Assembly: GCF_042675745.1 (NCBI RefSeq) | Contig: NZ_JBHTJM010000002.1 | Span: forward strand, 434,001-498,000 | DNA from: Pseudofulvibacter geojedonensis | GTDB lineage: Bacteria > Bacteroidota > Bacteroidia > Flavobacteriales > Flavobacteriaceae | DNA length: 64,000 nucleotides | Direction of reading: 5' to 3' | Shown: piece after piece, positions 43,045-51,647 of the stretch | Position numbering within the stretch: the stretch's first letter is position 1 | How the letters are laid out: each line of letters starts with the position of its first letter | The notes under the pieces: generated by a model | The model's input: only the letters and a program-made list of their open reading frames with translations | The model's database searches: none | Told to the model about the DNA's origin: nothing | Position numbers and translations under genes: made by a program

Positions 43045-45897
43045 TTAGTTATTTAAGTACATTTTACGTCTAGCATATAAATCGTAAAACTGATCATCTT
43101 TTAAGTCGTCTATAAACAAAATACTCTCTCCTGTACTCTTCATTTCTGGTCCTAATTGTTTGTTTACATTAGGGAATTTGTTAAACGAGAATACTGGTTG
43201 TTTAATTGCATACCCCTCTAACTGCGGGTTGAAATTAAAATCAGTTACTTTTTTGTCTCCTAACATTACTTTTGTTGCATAGTTTACATAAGGCTCACCA
43301 TATGCTTTTGCAATAAATGGAACCGTTCTAGATGCTCTAGGGTTTGCTTCTATAATATAAACTTTATCATCTTTTATGGCAAACTGGATATTAATTAATC
43401 CTTTTGTTTCTAATGCTAAAGCTATCTTTTTAGTATGATCTTTAATTTGCTGCATTACATATTCACCTAAATTAAACGGTGGTAATGTTGCATTAGAATC
43501 TCCAGAGTGAACTCCACATGGCTCAATGTGTTCCATAATACCAATTATGTATACATTTTCACCATCGCAAATAGCATCTGCTTCTGCTTCTATAGCCCCA
43601 TCTAAATAATGGTCTAATAATAATTTATTATTCGGAATTTTGCGTAATAAATCAAACACGTGCTCTTCTAACTCTTGCTTGTTTATTACAATCTTCATTC
43701 CTTGTCCTCCTAATACATAAGATGGACGAACTAATAATGGAAAATCTAACTCATCTGCTAATTCTAGAGCCTCATCAACAGTTTCAGCAACTCCAAATTT
43801 AGGATATGGAATATCATTCTCTTTTAATATTGTTGAAAAACTTCCTCTATCTTCAGCTAAATCTAAAGCTTTGTATGGAGTACCGATAATATTAATTCCG
43901 TAACGGTCTAACTTTTCGGCCAATTTAAGTGCCGTCTGCCCTCCTAACTGAACAATTACACCTTCTGGTTTTTCATGACGAATAATATCGTAAATATGTT
44001 CCCAGAATACTGGTTCGAAATATAATTTATCTGCTGTATCAAAATCTGTAGAAACTGTTTCAGGGTTACAGTTAATCATAATGGTTTCATAGCCTGCTTC
44101 TGCAGATGCTAATACCCCATGAACACAACAATAATCAAACTCGATACCCTGACCAATACGGTTAGGTCCAGATCCTAATACAATTATTTTTTTCTTATCG
44201 GTAACAACACTTTCATTATGAACATAACGCTTACCATCTGCTGTTTCTACCTCACTCTCAAAAGTTGAATAGTAATAAGGTGTTTTAGCTGTAAACTCCG
44301 CCGCACAAGTATCTACCAACTTGTACACACGATTAATATTCATTTCATCACGCTTGTTATATACTTGAGACTCTAAACAACGTAACATATGTGCTATCTG
44401 ACGATCTCCATATCCTTTTTGTTTAGCCTCTAACAATAAGTCTCTATCTATAGTATCGATAGTTTTTGTTGAAATTTCTTTTTCTAAATGATATAATTCT
44501 TCGTACTGACGTAAGAACCACATATCTATTTTAGTAATTTCGTAAATTCTACTTAACGGAATTCCTGCGGCAATCGCATCATATATTACGAATACTCTAT
44601 CCCAACTAGCATTGGTTAACTTATCTATAATAGTATTATAATCTGTATAACCTTTTCCGTCTGCTCCTAAACCATTACGTTTAATTTCTAAAGACTGAGT
44701 AGCTTTGTGTAATGCCTCTTGGAAAGAACGTCCAATTCCCATTACCTCTCCTACCGCTTTCATTTGTAAACCTAAAGTTCTATCAGATCCTTCAAACTTA
44801 TCAAAGTTCCAACGCGGAATTTTTACAATTACATAATCTAAAGTTGGCTCAAATAAAGCTGATGTAGATTTAGTAATCTGGTTATCTAACTCATCTAATG
44901 TATAACCAATAGCTAATTTAGCCGCTATTTTTGCAATAGGATAACCAGTTGCTTTAGATGCTAATGCAGATGAACGAGATACACGAGGGTTAATTTCAAT
45001 AGCAATAATATCCTCTTTTTCATCTGGACTTACCGCAAACTGTACATTACAACCACCAGCAAATTCACCAATACTGCGCATCATTTTTATTGCCATGTCA
45101 CGCATTTTCTGGTAAGTAGTATCAGAAAGTGTCATAGCTGGAGCTACAGTAATAGAATCACCAGTATGGATTCCCATTGGATCCATATTTTCAATAGAAC
45201 AGATAATTACAACGTTATCGTTATCATCACGCAACAACTCTAACTCAAATTCTTTCCATCCCATCATGGCTTTGTCTATCATTACCTCATGAATTGGAGA
45301 AACCTCTAATCCTCTTGATAATGCTTCTTCAAAGTCTTCTTCATTATAAACAATTGCAGCTCCTGCTCCTCCTAATGTAAAAGATGCTCTAATACATAAT
45401 GGGAAACCAAATTCTTGAGCAATTTCTTTACCTTTTAAGAAAGATGTTGCTGTTGCTTGTGGAGCCATTGGCACTCCTATTTCTTCCATCAATAAACGGA
45501 ACTTATCTCTATCTTCCGTAATATTAATAGCGTCAATATCAACTCCAATAATCTCTACTCCAAAATCTTCCCAAATACCTTTTTCGTCTGCTTCTATACA
45601 AAGGTTTAATGCAGTTTGACCTCCCATTGTAGGTAATACGGCATCAATTTGTGGGTGTTCTTTTAATATTTCTATAATAGACTTGGTATTCAATGGTTTC
45701 AGATATACATGATCTGCCATTGATGGGTCTGTCATTATAGTTGCTGGGTTAGAATTAATTAAAATAGTTTCTATTCCATCTTCGCGTAATGAACGTAAAG
45801 CTTGAGAACCCGAATAATCAAACTCACAGGCTTGACCTATAACTATAGGACCAGAACCTATTAATAAAATCGATTTTAACTCTTTTCTTTTAGGCAT
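43045..45897 (-). CDS. carB: carbamoyl-phosphate synthase large subunit
   Basis: The 950-aa protein has the two homologous ATP-grasp halves of CarB. The first starts with 'KSILLIGSGPIVIGQACEFDYSG' and the second with 'KKIIVLGSGPNRIGQGIEFDYCC' near residue 545. Metal and ATP motifs such as EINPRVSRSSALASKATGYP and EANPRASRTVPFIAKAYGEP are intact. It makes carbamoyl phosphate for pyrimidines and arginine together with CarA, which is not in the window. E. coli CarB is about 1073 aa; the C-terminal MGS-like allosteric domain is absent here. Confidence 0.97.
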   Translation of the reverse strand: MPKRKELKSILLIGSGPIVIGQACEFDYSGSQALRSLREDGIETILINSNPATIMTDPSMADHVYLKPLNTKSIIEILKEHPQIDAVLPTMGGQTALNLCIEADEKGIWEDFGVEIIGVDIDAINITEDRDKFRLLMEEIGVPMAPQATATSFLKGKEIAQEFGFPLCIRASFTLGGAGAAIVYNEEDFEEALSRGLEVSPIHEVMIDKAMMGWKEFELELLRDDNDNVVIICSIENMDPMGIHTGDSITVAPAMTLSDTTYQKMRDMAIKMMRSIGEFAGGCNVQFAVSPDEKEDIIAIEINPRVSRSSALASKATGYPIAKIAAKLAIGYTLDELDNQITKSTSALFEPTLDYVIVKIPRWNFDKFEGSDRTLGLQMKAVGEVMGIGRSFQEALHKATQSLEIKRNGLGADGKGYTDYNTIIDKLTNASWDRVFVIYDAIAAGIPLSRIYEITKIDMWFLRQYEELYHLEKEISTKTIDTIDRDLLLEAKQKGYGDRQIAHMLRCLESQVYNKRDEMNINRVYKLVDTCAAEFTAKTPYYYSTFESEVETADGKRYVHNESVVTDKKKIIVLGSGPNRIGQGIEFDYCCVHGVLASAEAGYETIMINCNPETVSTDFDTADKLYFEPVFWEHIYDIIRHEKPEGVIVQLGGQTALKLAEKLDRYGINIIGTPYKALDLAEDRGSFSTILKENDIPYPKFGVAETVDEALELADELDFPLLVRPSYVLGGQGMKIVINKQELEEHVFDLLRKIPNNKLLLDHYLDGAIEAEADAICDGENVYIIGIMEHIEPCGVHSGDSNATLPPFNLGEYVMQQIKDHTKKIALALETKGLINIQFAIKDDKVYIIEANPRASRTVPFIAKAYGEPYVNYATKVMLGDKKVTDFNFNPQLEGYAIKQPVFSFNKFPNVNKQLGPEMKSTGESILFIDDLKDDQFYDLYARRKMYLNN

Positions 45898-45922
45898 GTT
45901 GTGTTGTTATTTTTCTGTTGTG

Positions 45923-45930
45923 CAAAAGTA
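45923..45930 (-). promoter_or_regulatory. -7 promoter box of carB
   Basis: The minus-strand sequence TACTTTTG fits TAnnTTTG exactly and lies 25 bases upstream of the carB ATG. The -33 region would fall in the terminator of rpmH and has no clear TTTG. Confidence 0.55.
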
Positions 45931-45945
45931 GTATCTTCTTGGGTA

Positions 45946-45977
45946 TAAAAAAAGGCGTTACCAATAGGAACACCTTT
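45946..45977 (-). terminator. intrinsic terminator after rpmH
   Basis: The minus-strand stem AAAGGTGTT/AACGCCTTT (one G.U) is followed by a run of Ts, 24 bases after the rpmH stop. Confidence 0.8.
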
Positions 45978-46001
45978 ATAATATTAACAATTTGTTAATC
46001 A

Positions 46002-46163
46002 TTATTTTTTATGACGAGTTTCACATGAAACTGTTAATTTCTTTCTTCCTTTAGCTCTTCTTCTAGCAAGAACTTTTCTTCCGTTTACAGAAGCCATTCT
46101 ATCTCTAAAACCGTGCTTGTTTCTTCTTTTTCTTTTCGATGGTTGAAACGTTCTTTTACTCAT
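46002..46163 (-). CDS. rpmH: 50S ribosomal protein L34
   Basis: The 53-aa protein starts MSKRTFQPSKRKRRNKHGFR and contains RMASVNGRKVLARRRAKGRK, the full L34 consensus. The C-terminal extension KLTVSCETRHKK is as in flavobacterial L34. It is a basic protein of the large ribosomal subunit. It has its own strong promoter and terminator. The usual neighbours dnaA or rnpA are not here; carB follows instead. Confidence 0.97.
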   Translation of the reverse strand: MSKRTFQPSKRKRRNKHGFRDRMASVNGRKVLARRRAKGRKKLTVSCETRHKK

Positions 46164-46238
46164 TTTATAATTTCTTTAAAATCTTAATTCTTTTTCTCTT
46201 ATAAATGCTAGCCACAATCCGTTGCTAAAATGTGACGG

Positions 46239-46269
46239 CAAATATACAAAGAGTTTTTACTTTGACAAA
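46239..46269 (-). promoter_or_regulatory. promoter of rpmH
   Basis: On the minus strand TTTG, a 19-base spacer and TATATTTG match both elements of the Bacteroidota promoter consensus. The leader is about 70 bases. Confidence 0.75.
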
Positions 46270-46374
46270 CCTAATTTTAAAAAATATTATCATTCATTCA
46301 AAAAGCTCATAAAGTCTAGGTTTTATAGGGCTAAATAGCTTTCTTAATTCTTTAAATTATAAAGAATAAATATG

Positions 46375-46382
46375 TAGTTTTG
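46375..46382 (+). promoter_or_regulatory. -7 promoter box of the 185-aa membrane protein gene
   Basis: TAGTTTTG fits TAnnTTTG and is followed by CACCCAA, the same initial sequence seen downstream of the rpsF promoter. It is 29 bases before the ATG. Confidence 0.55.
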
Positions 46383-46411
46383 CACCCAATAAATATCAGA
46401 CTTAGAAAATT

Positions 46412-46969
46412 ATGTTTAATAAAAATATAAAATTAGTATTGGCTATAGCTGTTTTTGCTTTAGCTGTTTGGCAATTCATAGACGGAAATATAGGGAACGG
46501 TATCATGTTCATTTTATTAGCTGGAATGTTTATGTTATTATATTTTAAAAATGAAATTATTTTAGCGACCATGTTTAAGTTAAAAAAGCAAGATATGGAA
46601 GGAGCTCAAGCTATGTTGGCTAAAATCCCTTCTCCGGAAGCTTGTTTAACTAAAAAACAACAAGGATATTACAATTTCTTAAAAGGTCAGTTTGAATTTC
46701 AATCTGCTCCTTTAAAAGCTGAAAAATACCTACGAAAAGCAATTAGCCTAGGATTGAACTTTGACCATGATTTAGCTGCAGCAAAAATGTTTTTAGCGGG
46801 AATTGCCGGAAGTAAAAACAGAAAAGCAGAAGCCAATAAATTATTAGCAGAGGCTAAACAGTTAGACAAACATGGCATGTTATCTGATCAGATAAAAATG
46901 TTGCAGCATCAAATGAAAAAAGCAGGAAACCAACAACAACATTTTTCTAGAAACCAAAGAAGACGATAA
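46412..46969 (+). CDS. small membrane protein with TPR-like helical tail
   Basis: The 185-aa protein has two membrane helices (about residues 7-24 and 28-46). A cytoplasmic helical region follows that resembles one or two TPR units (FLKGQFEFQSAPLKAEKYLRKAISLG), then a basic Gln/Arg-rich end (RNQRRR). I know it as a conserved flavobacterial hypothetical. It lies alone between a promoter and a terminator. The function is unknown. Confidence 0.8.
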   Translation: MFNKNIKLVLAIAVFALAVWQFIDGNIGNGIMFILLAGMFMLLYFKNEIILATMFKLKKQDMEGAQAMLAKIPSPEACLTKKQQGYYNFLKGQFEFQSAPLKAEKYLRKAISLGLNFDHDLAAAKMFLAGIAGSKNRKAEANKLLAEAKQLDKHGMLSDQIKMLQHQMKKAGNQQQHFSRNQRRR

Positions 46970-47010
46970 TTAATTATCATAACACTACAAATAAAGTACA
47001 CTTTATCTAC

Positions 47011-47039
47011 AAAAGCCTACAATTTACGTAGGCTTTTTT
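47011..47039 (+). terminator. intrinsic terminator after the 185-aa gene
   Basis: AAAAGCCTAC pairs with GTAGGCTTTT around a seven-base loop, followed by Ts. Confidence 0.85.
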
Positions 47040-47172
47040 CATTTAATCGATTTTTTATCCACATCATCGACTAAATTACTAATAATCAATTATTTAACCT
47101 ATATTAATTATACCAAAAACTGACTATAACACTACCCTAAAGAAGTTTTAATTTATTAAAAAATCTTGGCTT

Positions 47173-47880
47173 ATGAAGTTTATAGTTTACTCTCTAATTT
47201 TTATATTAACATCTTTTAGTGCGTTTTCTCAACGATCATTAAAAGACAGTCTTTTCTCTGAAGTTATCTACACTAACATAAAAAGTTATAGCTACCAGGC
47301 CAACCAAGCATATGCTACTAAAAATTTTGCTAAAGGCAAGGAGCTATTTAGAAACTTTATTCAAGAAAAAGTAGCTAATAAATACCTAGACAACTTTAAA
47401 GCTAAAAACCTAAATGGAGCTTTGGTTTCTATTAATAGTTATTTTAAAAAACCTGTTATACTTATTACTTACGCTTCTTGGTGTGTGGTAGAAGAAGGAG
47501 AAATTCCAGCATTAAACGAATTAGCCAAAAGATATCATGACAAAATAGACTTTGTGGTTTTATTTTGGGATAATGCCAATAAAGCTAGAAAGCAAGCTAA
47601 ACAATTCAATAATAAAGTAACTATTTTATATATAGACGAAAGAGAAAACATGTTTGCTAGTGAAGTAAAGAACTTAAAACATGCCTTAGGATTTCCTTTA
47701 GCGTACTATATTGATAGTGAAGACAGAATAATCGATATTAAAAAGAAGACTCCTGAACTATTAAGACCAAAAGAGTCGTATATAGATGCATACGTGCAAA
47801 ACTACAACGAATTTGTAGATGGTTTAAACAGCTTATTAATAAATGGAGAAGCTATAAATGAGTATCTAGTGGGGAAATAA
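47173..47880 (+). CDS. secreted thioredoxin-like (TlpA/AhpC-fold) protein with degenerate active site
   Basis: The 235-aa protein has a signal peptide (to about residue 19, AFSQ) and a thioredoxin-like core at about 85-200. The place of the WCxxC redox motif reads YASWCVVEEGEIP, so only one cysteine remains. The cis-Pro position appears in GFPLAYYID. With one cysteine it cannot perform normal dithiol exchange. It may act as a single-Cys thiol protein or a non-catalytic binder. An N-terminal helical region of about 65 residues precedes the fold. Confidence 0.75.
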   Translation: MKFIVYSLIFILTSFSAFSQRSLKDSLFSEVIYTNIKSYSYQANQAYATKNFAKGKELFRNFIQEKVANKYLDNFKAKNLNGALVSINSYFKKPVILITYASWCVVEEGEIPALNELAKRYHDKIDFVVLFWDNANKARKQAKQFNNKVTILYIDERENMFASEVKNLKHALGFPLAYYIDSEDRIIDIKKKTPELLRPKESYIDAYVQNYNEFVDGLNSLLINGEAINEYLVGK

Positions 47881-47911
47881 ATTGCTATAAAAACAAACAC
47901 TAACCAAGATG

Positions 47912-47955
47912 AAAAGTATTGTCATAAAAGTGTAAGTAATGGCAATACTTTTTTA
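47912..47955. terminator. terminator between the thioredoxin-like gene and the TauE/SafE gene
   Basis: AAAAGTATTG pairs with CAATACTTTT across a 21-base loop and is followed by TTATTTT on the plus strand. It overlaps the end of the minus-strand gene. The large loop makes it weaker than its neighbours. Confidence 0.6.
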
Positions 47956-48318
47956 TTTTCCAAAAATCATTTTTATAGATATTATCAGCATTAACACCCC
48001 AAATATCTTTCTTAACATTTTTTCGTCTATTGCTGTTGCTATTTTAGAACCAAACAAACCTCCTATAATAAAGGCTGCAGAAATAACCAATGCCATTTTC
48101 CAGTCAACATGACCTTCTTTTGCGTAAGCTAGCGCTGCCAATAAAGTTACTGGAGGTAACATAGCAGCCAAACTAGTTCCTTGAGCTTGATGCTGACTAA
48201 AACCTAACAGCAATAACAATGGCACCATGATTACTCCACCACCTATACCAAGAACTCCGCTTAAAGTTCCAGCTGCTAATCCTATTAAAACTAATAATAC
48301 TATAGTTGTTAATGTCAT
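47953..48318 (-). CDS. half-size TauE/SafE (TSUP) family membrane protein
   Basis: The ATG at 48318 directly after the transglycosylase stop gives a 121-aa protein with about four membrane helices. The TSUP motif GTLSGVLGIGGGVIMVPLLL is at about residues 17-36, and FGSKIATAIDEKMLRKIFGVLM is near the end. Full-length family members have two such halves and about 250 aa. This one is a single half and would have to dimerise. The family exports small anions such as sulfite. It is the last gene of a three-gene unit. Confidence 0.85.
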   Translation of the reverse strand: MTLTTIVLLVLIGLAAGTLSGVLGIGGGVIMVPLLLLLGFSQHQAQGTSLAAMLPPVTLLAALAYAKEGHVDWKMALVISAAFIIGGLFGSKIATAIDEKMLRKIFGVLMLIISIKMIFGK

Positions 48319-48319
48319 T

Positions 48320-49267
48320 TTATTTGGTGTAATATTCTTTTTGAGGAATTTGAATTTCATAAACTCTTCTACTCTTATTGTTTAAATGTGCCTCTCTTAA
48401 CCAAGGATTATGCAATTTTAAAATTTTATAATTGATATCGTAGCCTTTAGCAAACCTAGAAATATTAGTTATGGCCGAATCTACCTTAACCTTAAAAGTT
48501 GGAATAGAGTTATATAAATCTGCATCAGAAAAATTGAACCCAAATTGATGTGGTTGCATTAAAATATACTTTAAAGCCACTATTCTAGGAACATATCTAG
48601 AAGTTTCTGCCGTAAGTAATAAATCATAATAATCTAGTACTTCCTGTCTAGCCAATTGTTTTGCCAACCCAGACATACCAGCATTATATGAAGCTGCTGC
48701 TAAAGTCCAGCTACCAAATTTTTTCTTGGCATCCTTTAAATACTGACAAGCCACTCTAGTCGCTTTTTCTAAATGATATCTTTCATCTACATTAGTATTA
48801 ACCTCTAAGCCATATTCTCTACCGGTAGCTTTCATTATTTGCCAAAAACCTCTAGCACCAGCTGGCGATACAGCATTGGTTAAACCACTTTCGATTACCG
48901 CTAAGTACTTAAAATCATCAGGAACCCCTTCTTCTTTTAAAATTTTCTCTATCATCGGGAAATACTTATGAGCCCTTTTAAATAATAAAAAACCATTCGA
49001 TTGCCAATATGTATTTACCAAAAATTCTCTATCTATTCGTTCTTTAATATCTGGTAACTGTGTTGGAACTTTCTCTCCTGCAAACTGTAAATTCTCTGGC
49101 AAGGTTAACGCATAAACATTGTAATCTTTAACAAAGCTTGTATCTACCAATACCTCTTTTGATTCTTCCTTTATTTCTCCCTTATCTTTCTTTTTAGCAG
49201 CATTTATAAATACACCAGCTACTGCTATAATACCGACTGCAAAAAACACATTTTTAATCCTCTTCAT
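48320..49267 (-). CDS. membrane-bound lytic murein transglycosylase, MltD-like
   Basis: The 315-aa protein has an N-terminal membrane anchor or signal (about residues 5-24) and an SLT domain. The catalytic glutamate is in 'AVIESGLTNAVSPAGARGFWQIM' near residue 127, and the motifs 'ATGREYGLEV' and 'AAASYNAGMSGL' follow. It cleaves peptidoglycan glycosidic bonds with 1,6-anhydro formation. The C-terminal 75 residues (YDINYKILKLHNPWLR) look like an MltD-type linker, but no LysM repeat is complete. It lies 16 bases after the hydrolase gene and abuts the TauE/SafE start. Confidence 0.9.
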   Translation of the reverse strand: MKRIKNVFFAVGIIAVAGVFINAAKKKDKGEIKEESKEVLVDTSFVKDYNVYALTLPENLQFAGEKVPTQLPDIKERIDREFLVNTYWQSNGFLLFKRAHKYFPMIEKILKEEGVPDDFKYLAVIESGLTNAVSPAGARGFWQIMKATGREYGLEVNTNVDERYHLEKATRVACQYLKDAKKKFGSWTLAAASYNAGMSGLAKQLARQEVLDYYDLLLTAETSRYVPRIVALKYILMQPHQFGFNFSDADLYNSIPTFKVKVDSAITNISRFAKGYDINYKILKLHNPWLREAHLNNKSRRVYEIQIPQKEYYTK

Positions 49268-49283
49268 TTCTTTCTTAATTTAT

Positions 49284-49949
49284 TTAAGCTATTAATAATT
49301 TAGGTAAGTTCTCATTAAACCACTTGTACTTATTTATAATCATTACATGAGTTCCATTCTTTACTGCAATAAAATCTCCTTTAATGTTCTTAAATGGAAA
49401 AACTCGATCGTTAGTTCCGTGTATATGAATAACATTATCTAATTTTTGAGTCTGTTTCCAATTAATTATTTCTTCTAAGGCCCAATCTAAGTATTTTTTA
49501 TCATTAACCGATAAATATTTCTTATAAAGCTCTATTCTTTCTTTAATTGTAACCCCAAAAGCATATTTAGCTAGTTTTTCTACATCTGAGAACATTCTTG
49601 TAGGGGCAAGTTTATACACTTTAGACAACTTTGCAAATTTCATTCTAAATGGATAATCTTTTTCGTTTAACACACTAGAAACAACCACAGTTTTCTTAAC
49701 AGAAATATATTTATTCATTTCTTGTACTAAAATCCCTCCAAAAGACACACCAAGTAAAACAGGATTTTGATGTTGTACTAGTTCTGACATTCGTTTTGCG
49801 TAACTAGTTAAAGCTTCTTTTTTATAAGGAATAATCCATTCTAAATAATGCAATTCAAACTGATCGCATGGTAAATTTATATATTCAAAAATTGCTTTAC
49901 TAGCTGCCATACCTGGCATTAAATATACATGCGTTTTCTCTTCTTGCAT
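49284..49949 (-). CDS. alpha/beta hydrolase
   Basis: The 221-aa protein has a nucleophile elbow LLGVSFGGILVQ (Ser in GVSFGG, near residue 89). An oxyanion-type PGMAAS segment is near residue 12, and a late histidine is in 'VKNGTHVMII' near residue 204, giving a plausible Ser-Asp-His triad (Asp in GTNDRVFPF). There is no signal peptide. The substrate is unknown. First gene of the minus-strand unit with the transglycosylase. Confidence 0.85.
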   Translation of the reverse strand: MQEEKTHVYLMPGMAASKAIFEYINLPCDQFELHYLEWIIPYKKEALTSYAKRMSELVQHQNPVLLGVSFGGILVQEMNKYISVKKTVVVSSVLNEKDYPFRMKFAKLSKVYKLAPTRMFSDVEKLAKYAFGVTIKERIELYKKYLSVNDKKYLDWALEEIINWKQTQKLDNVIHIHGTNDRVFPFKNIKGDFIAVKNGTHVMIINKYKWFNENLPKLLIA

Positions 49950-50038
49950 TTCCTTATAACTGCTTCAAAAATGTGTTAATATAATCAAAGACAAAAACTT
50001 ACGTTTTAAACAAATGTTAAGCCTTAATGTTTTTTTTG

Positions 50039-50046
50039 TATCTTTG
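50039..50046 (+). promoter_or_regulatory. -7 promoter box of the GNAT gene
   Basis: TATCTTTG fits TAnnTTTG. The leader to the ATG at 50168 would be about 115 bases. Confidence 0.45.
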
Positions 50047-50167
50047 TGTTCATAAATTTACTAAATCTATATTATTTCTAGCTTGAAATTTCATAGTATT
50101 TATCAAATTTATTAACCACCAACACAACCGCGAATCTAATTTTTGAACCCTAAAAAACTATGTAGTT

Positions 50168-50464
50168 ATGGTAATGGAACTTACATTAAAAGACAATGAC
50201 TTTTTAAGACAGTTTGAAGTAAACATTGATGGAAATTTGGCTAAAATCGAATACTCTCTCCAAGAAAGAAAAATATTTTTAACCAAGATAGTTGTTCCAG
50301 AAACCATCCAAGAAGAAGAATTTGAGAGTTTATTTATAAAAGAAGTTTTTGCTAACGTAGAAGAAAGAAATTTAAAAGTAGTCCCTACTTCGCCAACAAT
50401 TGCAAAATTCATTAGAAAAAATAGACAATATAAAGAATTACTACCCGTAGGTATTAAACTATAA
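50168..50464 (+). CDS. small GNAT-type N-acetyltransferase (YjdJ/Acetyltransf_CG family)
   Basis: The 98-aa protein matches the small GNAT family: 'FEVNIDGNLAKIEYSLQERKIFLTKIVVPE' in the first half, then a short helix and 'LKVVPTSPTIAKFIRKNRQYKEL' at the end, where the family usually has a C-x-Y/F-x-x-x-F-x-x-x-P pattern. The usual cysteine is replaced by Ser or Thr here. The start is the ATG at 50168 or 50174. The substrate is unknown. It is monocistronic with a strong terminator. Confidence 0.85.
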   Translation: MVMELTLKDNDFLRQFEVNIDGNLAKIEYSLQERKIFLTKIVVPETIQEEEFESLFIKEVFANVEERNLKVVPTSPTIAKFIRKNRQYKELLPVGIKL

Positions 50465-50466
50465 CA

Positions 50467-50500
50467 TAAAAAAAGAGCTTCTTAAAGAAGCTCTTTTTTT
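50467..50500. terminator. bidirectional intrinsic terminator
   Basis: AAAAAAAGAGCTTC pairs with GAAGCTCTTTTTTT around a four-base loop. It sits between the convergent GNAT and OmpA-family genes and can serve both. Confidence 0.9.
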
Positions 50501-50521
50501 ATGTGAATTTACCTTGTAAGG

Positions 50522-51640
50522 TTATTTATCCAGAATATAAATATCTACCCTTCTATCTTCTATAGTTTCTCTTGAATTACAATCTAGTTGTTCACAATCA
50601 TACTTTGCTTCTTTTTTTCCTTTAGAGATAACCTCAACCTCTATAAAATGAACCCCATAACTTTCTAACATACTCTTTACAGATGCTGCTCTTTTTTCAC
50701 CCAAACTATGATTGTAATTAGATGAACCAAAACCATCTGTATGGCCAATCAGTTTTATTTTAACGTTTTTATCTTTTAATGTGCTAGATAATTTTTCTAA
50801 TAAATTAGTTGAATACCTTGTTACATTAAATTCTTTAAAAGGAAAATGAATACTTTTAATCTTTGTATAATTTGTTAAATCTAAACTACTCTTCTCCTTA
50901 TTCTCTGTTAATCTATTATTTAAACTATTAGAAACTATACCAATTGAAAAAGCTAAATAATCATTTGGCACAACTAAATTAGAGGTAGACACAGCTCCTT
51001 TCTGTAGCGTGCTGGTTTCGTTTAGTAAATTTCCTTTAGAATCGGTACCGTTAAACAAGTTGCTATCTACAGAGCTAGGTAATAATTCCCATTTAGAATC
51101 TTTAAATCCAATCACCTTTAATTCATTTATATCTGTAATGTTTAAATCTTGAACTGATATATTTTTCCAAAGAAAACTTAAGTTTGTTGGCTCTTTACCT
51201 TGTACAACCCAATACTCTGAATTATTAAGTAACTGAACAGAAGCACCTTCATTAGGCAAGTCAAAACTCGAATCATTGGTTATATATGCTACTTTCAAAT
51301 TTTTAGCATTACTTGCTTTTACAGGCATTCTTTTACCGTTTCCTCCTACAGGAAAAACAAAAGTTTCTTGCTTACTTAAAACAAATCCATCTACATAACC
51401 TGTTTCTGTTTCACTCTCCCAACTACTACTTTCTGCAAAAACAATACAAGCATCTCCTTTATTTAACTGTTCAGTTGATATTACTTCATTAGCTGTAAAT
51501 ACTTTGTTCTTAAATAAAGCTATTCCTCCTCCTGTATTTTCTGAATGTACAAACAAATTCCCTGTAAAAGAATCCTGTGAAAACCCAGTTATCATTGTAA
51601 AAAAAGATAACATCCATAATTTATATTTAATCTTATTCAT
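50522..51640 (-). CDS. OmpA-family outer-membrane protein
   Basis: The ATG at 51640 gives a 372-aa protein with a signal peptide (MNKIKYKL to GFSQ). Residues 20-230 form a beta-rich region that I do not recognise. A C-terminal OmpA-like peptidoglycan-binding domain follows at about 255-372 with 'IKLIGHTDGFGSSNYNHSLGEKRA' and 'YDCEQLDCNSRETIEDRRVDIYI'. It begins eight bases after the stop of the collagen-like protein gene, so the two form an operon. It probably links the collagen-like fibre or another surface structure to the cell wall. Confidence 0.88.
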   Translation of the reverse strand: MNKIKYKLWMLSFFTMITGFSQDSFTGNLFVHSENTGGGIALFKNKVFTANEVISTEQLNKGDACIVFAESSSWESETETGYVDGFVLSKQETFVFPVGGNGKRMPVKASNAKNLKVAYITNDSSFDLPNEGASVQLLNNSEYWVVQGKEPTNLSFLWKNISVQDLNITDINELKVIGFKDSKWELLPSSVDSNLFNGTDSKGNLLNETSTLQKGAVSTSNLVVPNDYLAFSIGIVSNSLNNRLTENKEKSSLDLTNYTKIKSIHFPFKEFNVTRYSTNLLEKLSSTLKDKNVKIKLIGHTDGFGSSNYNHSLGEKRAASVKSMLESYGVHFIEVEVISKGKKEAKYDCEQLDCNSRETIEDRRVDIYILDK

Positions 51641-51647
51641 ATACAAA

